From Clostridiales bacterium (lineage in GTDB: Bacteria > Bacillota > Clostridia > Oscillospirales > Acutalibacteraceae): a stretch of DNA of 6,865 nucleotides. The position numbers and the translations under genes were made by a program. The first letter of the stretch is position 1. Every line of letters starts with the position of its first letter. Where the stretch lies: positions 1-6,865 of the forward strand of contig DXVY01000089.1 of assembly GCA_019417145.1 (NCBI GenBank), given 5' to 3'. Shown in pieces: positions 1 to 4,010 of this stretch. Under the pieces are notes generated by a model. The model did not search any database. It was not told where the DNA came from and saw nothing but the letters and a program-made list of their open reading frames with translations.

Positions 1-50
1 GCTACCTCCACCTTGGCAAGGTGGCGCTCTACCAGATGAGCTAAATCCGC
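1..50 (-). tRNA. tRNA-Gly (anticodon GCC), 3' part cut by window edge
   Basis: Read on the minus strand from 50 to 1, this is the first 50 bases of a glycine tRNA. Seen: a 7-base acceptor strand GCGGATT, a D stem GCTC/GAGC, and an anticodon stem CCACC/GGTGG closing the loop TTGCCAA with anticodon GCC. The variable loop starts and then the window ends, so the T arm and acceptor 3' strand (about 25 bases) lie outside. It follows tRNA-Leu by 76 bases on the same strand with no evident promoter of its own, so the two are probably co-transcribed. Confidence 0.93.
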
Positions 51-126
51 ATATGCACTTTTCCAAACGACGGCCTCCCGCGCCGCCGGCTCAAAAAACA
101 GGTCCCGCGCACAGGCGCGGCGCCGC
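51..126 (-). other. Spacer between tRNA-Leu and tRNA-Gly with GC-rich hairpin
   Basis: The 76-base spacer holds no gene. Directly after the tRNA-Leu CCA there is a 10-base perfect palindrome, gcggcgccgc (117-126), overlapping a short hairpin with 6-bp arms 105-110 and 115-120 and a 4-base loop. On the minus strand a run of six T (98-93) follows 6 bases beyond the hairpin. This resembles a weak or imperfect terminator, or a precursor-processing structure. The gap before the T run argues against an efficient terminator, and tRNA-Gly downstream has no other promoter in view. Confidence 0.4.
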
Positions 127-209
127 TGGTGCGGACGGCGGGACTTGAACCCGCACACCGAAGGTACTGGCTCCTAAGACCAGCGTGTCTGCCATTCCAC
201 CACGTCCGC
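127..209 (-). tRNA. tRNA-Leu (anticodon UAG)
   Basis: On the minus strand, acceptor strands GCGGACG (209-203) and CGTCCGC (137-131) pair perfectly, followed by discriminator A and an encoded CCA (129-127). The anticodon stem CTGGT/GCCAG closes the loop CTTAGGA, with the anticodon TAG read at 176-174. A class II variable arm is present (ACCTTCGGTG region), as expected for leucine tRNAs, and the T stem GCGGG/CCCGC closes a TTCAAGT loop. It reads CUN leucine codons, mainly CUA. It is the first gene of a minus-strand tRNA unit that continues to tRNA-Gly, and is driven by the promoter at 259-287. Confidence 0.96.
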
Positions 210-258
210 AGGTTCCAACCCGGCGCGTTGTCCGCCGCTTATCCAGAAGACGAGAAAT

Positions 259-287
259 ATTTTACCCGCTTTTCTTCCAAATGTCAA
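259..287 (-). promoter_or_regulatory. Sigma-A type promoter for the tRNA-Leu/tRNA-Gly unit
   Basis: On the minus strand a perfect -35 TTGACA (287-282) is followed by a 17-base spacer and a -10 TAAAAT (264-259). Predicted transcription start is near 252, about 43 bases before the tRNA-Leu 5' end at 209. Consensus hexamers and ideal spacing fit a strong stable-RNA promoter. It is divergent from the tyrA promoter and shares the 11-base string GCTTGACATTT around the -35 with it. Confidence 0.85.
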
Positions 288-307
288 GCCCTCTTCCTGT
301 ATTTTTT

Positions 308-331
308 CTTTTTCGGTTTAAAGCGAAAAAG
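308..331. promoter_or_regulatory. 24-base dyad between divergent promoters, candidate operator
   Basis: The arms ctttttcg (308-315) and cgaaaaag (324-331) are perfect inverted repeats, and the middle contains tttaaa (317-322), itself palindromic. Only the G/G pair at 316/323 breaks the symmetry. The dyad ends 1 base before the tyrA -35 hexamer (333) and lies about 20 bases upstream of the tRNA -35 (287). It could bind a dimeric regulator of tyrA, or act simply as an A/T-rich UP-like element. It is not a terminator for either direction, because no gene ends here. Confidence 0.45.
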
Positions 332-332
332 C

Positions 333-361
333 TTGACATTTCCATCGGCGGAATTTATCAT
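333..361 (+). promoter_or_regulatory. Sigma-A type promoter for tyrA
   Basis: Perfect -35 TTGACA (333-338), 17-base spacer, and -10 TATCAT (356-361). Predicted start near 368 gives a leader of about 70 bases before the tyrA ATG at 437. The leader shows no T-box (no TGGNACCGCG-like sequence), no recognisable riboswitch and no obvious leader-peptide ORF, so control by this short leader alone is not supported. Any regulation more likely acts at the promoter, for example through the dyad at 308-331. Confidence 0.85.
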
Positions 362-422
362 AGGGATAAAGGCGGGCGGGGGTCCTTTCGGCGCCGGCTG
401 CGGTTCTTAAACTTTTTCATGC

Positions 423-430
423 GGAGAGGA
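423..430 (+). promoter_or_regulatory. Ribosome binding site fixing the tyrA start at 437
   Basis: GGAGAGGA lies 6 bases before the ATG at 437. The frame is open much further upstream, through the tRNA-Leu gene and with an in-frame ATG at 419, but only the 437 ATG has a Shine-Dalgarno sequence at proper spacing, and it lies downstream of the promoter at 333-361. Confidence 0.88.
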
Positions 431-436
431 AAACAT

Positions 437-1294
437 ATGCGGGAAAACACAAAGCGTCGCCTGGTCATCGCCGGGCTGGGCCTAATCGGCGGTTCCCTGG
501 CCCTGGCCCTGCAAAAGAGGGCGGATTGGATGGTATCGGGCGTGGACCGGGACGACCGGACCCTGGAGCTGGCCCATGCGGCGGGCATTGACGCTCGACG
601 GCCGGAACAGGCCGGCGATCTGCTGGCCCAGGCCGACCTGCTGATCCTGGCCCTCCCCCCCGCCGGGGCGATTTCCTTTTTACAGGAGCAGGGGGACCGG
701 TTGCGGCCGGGAGCGGCGGTCAGCGACGTATGCGGGGTCAAGCGGGAGGTTGTCAAGGCCTGCGAGGCCATATGCCGGCCCCGCGGGCTGCACTTTGTGG
801 GAGGGCATCCCATGGCCGGCAAAGAGCGAAGCGGCTTTCAAAACGCCGACGGGAACCTGTTCCAGGGCGCAAGCTATATCCTTACTCCCCTGCCGGACAG
901 CCATCCCGGGGCGGTGGCCATGCTGGAAAAAATGGCCAAAGATATGGGCTGCGGCACCGTCACGGTCACCGATCCCGCCCATCATGACCGGATGATCGCC
1001 TTCACCTCCCAGCTTCCCCATGTGCTGGCGGGGGCCTATGTCAAATCCCCGGCCTGCCCGGAGCACGCCGGCTACTCGGCCGGCAGTTACCGGGACGTTT
1101 CCCGGGTGGCCACGGTGGACGAGGCGCTCTGGACCCAGCTTTTCCTCATGAACGGGGATTATCTGTGCGCTGAAATCGACGGACTGATCCAAAATCTGGC
1201 CGCCTGCCGGGACGCCATCGCCAAAAGAGAGCCGGAACGGTTACGGGAGATTCTTAGAGAGGGGCGGCTGCGCAAAGAGGGCGCCCCCGACTGA
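437..1294 (+). CDS. tyrA: Prephenate dehydrogenase (TyrA), 285 aa, no ACT domain
   Basis: Tyrosine biosynthesis enzyme of the cytoplasm: oxidative decarboxylation of prephenate to 4-hydroxyphenylpyruvate with NAD. Seen: an N-terminal Rossmann fold with GLGLIGGS at residues 13-20 and an acidic Asp37 at the end of the second strand (VDRDD), which favours NAD over NADP. A DVCGVK motif follows at 97-102, then the family signature GHPMAGKERSG at 123-133 with conserved His124, HDRMIAFTSQLPH at 183-195 with conserved His195, and GSYRDVSRVA at 217-226 in the helical dimerisation domain. The protein ends soon after; relatives such as Bacillus TyrA are about 370 aa with a C-terminal ACT domain, so feedback control by tyrosine through ACT is absent here. 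The usual neighbours (aroA, aroF, pheA) are not next to it; instead a DUF1861 gene follows after 38 bases. Arogenate use cannot be excluded. Start chosen by the GGAGAGGA site. Confidence 0.95.
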   Translation: MRENTKRRLVIAGLGLIGGSLALALQKRADWMVSGVDRDDRTLELAHAAGIDARRPEQAGDLLAQADLLILALPPAGAISFLQEQGDRLRPGAAVSDVCGVKREVVKACEAICRPRGLHFVGGHPMAGKERSGFQNADGNLFQGASYILTPLPDSHPGAVAMLEKMAKDMGCGTVTVTDPAHHDRMIAFTSQLPHVLAGAYVKSPACPEHAGYSAGSYRDVSRVATVDEALWTQLFLMNGDYLCAEIDGLIQNLAACRDAIAKREPERLREILREGRLRKEGAPD

Positions 1295-1318
1295 GATAAA
1301 CGATGCATGTAAGCCTAC

Positions 1319-1325
1319 GGGAGGG
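1319..1325 (+). promoter_or_regulatory. Ribosome binding site fixing the DUF1861 start at 1333
   Basis: GGGAGGG lies 7 bases before the ATG at 1333. The in-frame ATG at 1303 would add ten residues but has no Shine-Dalgarno sequence ahead of it and would place this site inside the coding region. No promoter is seen in the 38-base gap after tyrA, so translation here probably starts on a tyrA read-through transcript. Confidence 0.85.
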
Positions 1326-1332
1326 AACATCC

Positions 1333-2286
1333 ATGACCTTCAGGGAAAAACGGCTGGCCTTTGAACAGGAACGGAAAATCTATGACAGCGCCCTTTTGTC
1401 CTTTCTGGACATAGATGGATACGACGTATACAACTGCTCCATCCCCTTTGACTGGAAGGGAAAGCGGTATCTATACGGCCGGGTGGAAAGGCGGGAGGAA
1501 TGGGCCCGCTCCCGGGTCATGCTCTTTCAGGAAACCGGGCCGGACGTCTTTACACGGGTAAAGAACAGCATGATTTATCAACTGGAGGACCCCTTTGTCA
1601 GTTTTATCCAGGGGCAGCTTGTGCTGGGCGGTACCCATGTGCGGTATGATTATCCCGGCAGCTACCGGTTTTACGATTACTTTTACAGGGGTACCGACTT
1701 GGAGGATCTTTATTATTTCGCCACTGGGCCAGAGGGGATGAAGGACGTCCGTCTGATCCAGACCCCGGCCGGCATCGGCGTATTTTCCCGGCCCAGAGGC
1801 CAAGAGGTAGAGAAAAAGTACGGGTCGGGGGCGGTGGTTGGCTTTACCCTGATCCAAAGCCTGGACGAGCTGCGGCCCCAGCTGATTGAAAACGCACCGG
1901 TGATCGACGGCCTATTTGCCCACGGGGAATGGGGCGGCTGCAACCAGTGTTATCTGCTGGCCGACGGCCTCATCGGGGTGATCGGCCACAAGTGTTATCA
2001 CCAGCCCACGGCCGACGGCATCGATTTGCAGGTCTATGTTAATGTGGCCTTTGTGATCGACCCGGCTAAGGGGGTCTGTGCAGAGGAAAAGATTCTGGCC
2101 ACCCGGGGATGCTATCCCGAGCATCCGGCCAAAAAGCCCAATCTTACAGACTGCGCCTTTCCCTCCGGGATGGTGCCCCGGGCGGACGGGAAGGTCGATC
2201 TCTACAGCGGGCTTTCGGATACCGCCCAAGGCCGGGTGACCATCGATAACCCCTTTGCGGACCACGGGGGAATCGTGGGATATTAA
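1333..2286 (+). CDS. DUF1861 family beta-propeller protein, probable glycan phosphorylase/glycosyltransferase, 317 aa
   Basis: Recognised from the conserved run of DUF1861 motifs: GYDVYNCSIPF (29-39), GRVERR (49-54), LEDPFVSF (84-91), YRGTDLEDL (118-126), GPEGMKDVRL (132-141), GVFSRPRG (149-156), SLDEL (176-180), EWGGCNQCYLL (199-209), GLIGVIGH (212-219), and a C-terminal RGCYPEHPAKKPNLTDCAFP stretch. Known of the family: five-bladed propellers related to GH130 enzymes; the Leishmania members (MTPs) make and phosphorolyse beta-1,2-mannan, and bacterial homologues are thought to act on similar manno-oligosaccharides. Inferred: a cytoplasmic enzyme, since no signal peptide or membrane segment is seen. 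Asp86 in LEDPF and Glu199 in EWGG are candidate active-site residues, not proven. Length is usual for the family. It is the second gene after tyrA and ends 11 bases before a strong terminator. Family call is firm; substrate is not. Confidence 0.85.
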   Translation: MTFREKRLAFEQERKIYDSALLSFLDIDGYDVYNCSIPFDWKGKRYLYGRVERREEWARSRVMLFQETGPDVFTRVKNSMIYQLEDPFVSFIQGQLVLGGTHVRYDYPGSYRFYDYFYRGTDLEDLYYFATGPEGMKDVRLIQTPAGIGVFSRPRGQEVEKKYGSGAVVGFTLIQSLDELRPQLIENAPVIDGLFAHGEWGGCNQCYLLADGLIGVIGHKCYHQPTADGIDLQVYVNVAFVIDPAKGVCAEEKILATRGCYPEHPAKKPNLTDCAFPSGMVPRADGKVDLYSGLSDTAQGRVTIDNPFADHGGIVGY

Positions 2287-2297
2287 ATCCATACGGC

Positions 2298-2328
2298 AAA
2301 AGCGGCGGGAGATGTCCCGCCGCTTTTT
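2298..2328. terminator. Intrinsic terminator between convergent genes, likely bidirectional
   Basis: A perfect 10-bp stem, agcggcggga (2301-2310) with tcccgccgct (2315-2324) and the 4-base loop gatg, is followed by a T run (2324-2328) on the plus strand. It closes the tyrA-DUF1861 unit 11 bases after the DUF1861 stop. An A run on its left (2298-2301) becomes TTTT on the minus strand, so it can also serve the GH32 gene whose stop is at 2336. Confidence 0.93.
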
Positions 2329-2335
2329 GATCGGT

Positions 2336-3907
2336 TTATCTGGATGCGCCGGAACCGACGGCGACGGCCAGGTCCGTGGCCTGTCCGTCCGTCAGGCGCA
2401 GATCCAGGCCGGTGAGGGCCAGATCCTGCATCTGGGCCAGGGTGAAAAAGGCCCGGCCGTCGGCGGCGTAGATCTCCCAGCCGGTGGCGTCGATCATCAG
2501 CTGTAGCCGGGTTCTGGAGCCGCTGCACAAAGGCATGGTCTGGTCTCCCCAGCGCAGGGTATCCTGGGCCCTATTTAACTCCAGGGTTACGCCGAAAAGG
2601 GAGAGACTCAGGCGGGCGTCGGCCGACAGACGGCAGGAAAGCTCGATCCGGCAGGGGCCGACGGAGAGTTTCGCCAGGCGGTGGAGGCCGGTGGGGAGCG
2701 CGGCTAGGGTATAGGTCTTATCCGGCGTGAAAAGGCTGTCCCATTCCTTCACCGGATTTAAAGTAAGGGCCACCTCTTCCCCATCCTTTGCCAGCCCCAT
2801 CTCGCAGGGGGTGCACATGGAGCCGCAGAAGTAGGAATCGGGGATATAGGTGCGGTTCCAGGACAGCCGCACCCGGCGGCCGCCGGGCAGGCCGGAGAAG
2901 CTTTGGGCGGCGTAGCTTTCCCGCCCGTAATGCAGCCGCTTGACAGGCTGGGTGGGGACGAATTTTCCCTCCACAAAGCGGCCGGCCAGATAACAATCCG
3001 ACGCGCCGGACAGAATCCAATAGGTTTCCCCGGTTTCGGCTACAGTCAGGGGATAGAAATCCGGGCACTCGGCGTCCCCGGGCAGAGAAAGCTGCTGTAA
3101 AAACGTCCAGTCCAGCAGGTTGGCAGAGGTATAAAAGGCATAGCGGTCTTGGTTCAGGTAGAGGGCCAAAAGATAGGACTCCAGCTCAGGTACATAGACC
3201 ACCTTGGGATCCCGATTCTCCGCCTCCATGTGGGGGATGACCGGGTTGCCGGCATATTTTTGAAAGGTTTTACCCCCATCCAGGCTATAGGCCATACACT
3301 GGGTGAAGGGCTTTCCCTGGGAGCGGTAAGAGACGCCGCCGGCGGCGGTATAGAAAAGCAGGATGGGATCCTCCTCCCCCGCCTTCAGGCCGCTGACGTT
3401 TCCGGTATCCACAACGGCGGAACCGGAATACATGGTTCCCAGGTCATCGGGGAACAGAGCCGGCTCCCGCTCCTCCCAGTGCACAAGGTCCCGGCTGACG
3501 GCATGGCCCCAATGCATATTGCCCCAGCGGTGGGAATAGGGGTTATACTGGAAGAAAAGATGGTAAAGCCCCTTATAATAAACCAGGCCGTTGGGGTCGT
3601 TTATCCAGCCCATGGCGGCGGTAAAATGGGCGGCGGGACGGTATTTTTCTTTGTAGAGACCTTCAGGGATTTCCGGCGCATCCACAAAGCGCAGGGGATA
3701 GTCAAAGGCCGGCCGGGTTTCCAGCCGGAGGGTCCGCCCCCTAAAGGACGAAAGGTCCACATATCGGACATAATCCGGGCGGACAGGGTCTACCGGCGCG
3801 TCCAGTTCCAAGCTTAATTCGTCCCCATCATAAAATAACAACTTTTTATCCGCGGCATGATAGCCCAAGGGCAGGAGCAGCCAGGGCTTTTCCACTGTAA
3901 AGTCCAT
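2336..3907 (-). CDS. GH32 fructan hydrolase (levanase/inulinase/invertase type), 523 aa
   Basis: Glycoside hydrolase family 32 enzyme that releases fructose from beta-fructosides. Seen: an N-terminal segment of about 90 residues rich in beta strand, then the five-bladed propeller starting at GWINDPNG (100-107) with nucleophile Asp104. FQYNPYSHRWGNMHWGHAVSRD (119-140) lines the substrate pocket, Asp233 in NRDPK (231-235) is the transition-state stabiliser, and Glu280 in ECPDFYP is the acid/base. A C-terminal beta sandwich begins near residue 385 and carries the family-like DATGWEIYAADGRAFF. All three catalytic residues are intact. No signal peptide, membrane segment or anchor is present, so it probably works in the cytoplasm on imported fructo-oligosaccharides or sucrose. 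No transporter, fructokinase or LacI-type regulator is next to it. Start: ATG at 3907-3905 with GGAAAGGA 10 bases upstream. Exo-fructosidase rather than sucrose hydrolase is a guess from the overall form. Confidence 0.95.
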   Translation of the reverse strand: MDFTVEKPWLLLPLGYHAADKKLLFYDGDELSLELDAPVDPVRPDYVRYVDLSSFRGRTLRLETRPAFDYPLRFVDAPEIPEGLYKEKYRPAAHFTAAMGWINDPNGLVYYKGLYHLFFQYNPYSHRWGNMHWGHAVSRDLVHWEEREPALFPDDLGTMYSGSAVVDTGNVSGLKAGEEDPILLFYTAAGGVSYRSQGKPFTQCMAYSLDGGKTFQKYAGNPVIPHMEAENRDPKVVYVPELESYLLALYLNQDRYAFYTSANLLDWTFLQQLSLPGDAECPDFYPLTVAETGETYWILSGASDCYLAGRFVEGKFVPTQPVKRLHYGRESYAAQSFSGLPGGRRVRLSWNRTYIPDSYFCGSMCTPCEMGLAKDGEEVALTLNPVKEWDSLFTPDKTYTLAALPTGLHRLAKLSVGPCRIELSCRLSADARLSLSLFGVTLELNRAQDTLRWGDQTMPLCSGSRTRLQLMIDATGWEIYAADGRAFFTLAQMQDLALTGLDLRLTDGQATDLAVAVGSGASR

Positions 3908-3917
3908 AGATTGATCA

Positions 3918-3925
3918 TCCTTTCC
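3918..3925 (-). promoter_or_regulatory. Ribosome binding site of the GH32 gene
   Basis: GGAAAGGA on the minus strand ends 10 bases before the ATG at 3907. The spacing is on the long side but acceptable. A nearer ATG at 3918-3916 is out of frame. Confidence 0.7.
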
Positions 3926-3948
3926 GGGTGAAATCGGGTTGTAAGTTA

Positions 3949-3976
3949 ATAGTAGCAGATTCTTCTAAAAATACAA
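3949..3976 (-). promoter_or_regulatory. Probable promoter of the GH32 gene, overlapping the upstream terminator tail
   Basis: On the minus strand TTGTAT (3976-3971) is followed by a 16-base spacer and TACTAT (3954-3949), with a predicted start near 3942, about 35 bases before the GH32 ATG. Each hexamer keeps most consensus positions but neither is perfect, and the spacing is one short of ideal. It is the best candidate in the 103-base gap between the two minus-strand genes. The -35 shares its first bases with the foot of the esterase terminator hairpin. Confidence 0.55.
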
Positions 3977-4004
3977 GACCCCTGTGTTTTTTCACAGGGG
4001 TCTT
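3967..4004 (-). terminator. Intrinsic terminator of the multi-domain esterase gene
   Basis: A perfect 12-bp inverted repeat (3975-3986 with 3993-4004, arms reading aagacccctgtg and cacaggggtctt) encloses a 6-base loop. On the minus strand the hairpin is followed by GTATTTTT (3974-3967), a proper U tract. On the plus strand no T run follows, so it acts leftward only. It begins 6 bases after the esterase stop codon at 4011-4013. Confidence 0.93.
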
Positions 4005-4010
4005 GGCGTT

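Noticed and set aside
127..209. tRNA-Leu as an attachment site of an integrated element
   Set aside because: No integrase, no direct repeat of the tRNA 3' end and no phage or element genes are found in the window.
185..436. N-terminal extension of tyrA up to 185, or start at the ATG at 419
   Set aside because: The extension would run through the end of tRNA-Leu and across both promoters, and is low-complexity in sense. The 419 ATG lacks a ribosome binding site, while 437 has GGAGAGGA six bases ahead and the Rossmann motif begins 13 residues later, as usual.
362..436. T-box or other riboswitch in the tyrA leader
   Set aside because: The leader is only about 70 bases, with no T-box sequence, no specifier-loop structure and no terminator/antiterminator pair.
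1303..1332. Earlier ATG at 1303 for the DUF1861 gene
   Set aside because: It has no Shine-Dalgarno sequence before it, whereas the GGGAGGG at 1319-1325 is ideally placed for the ATG at 1333.
3149..3817. 222-codon plus-strand open frame opposite GH32
   Set aside because: It is a shadow of the GC-rich GH32 gene: no recognisable domain, no ribosome binding site, and the opposite strand has a full family match.
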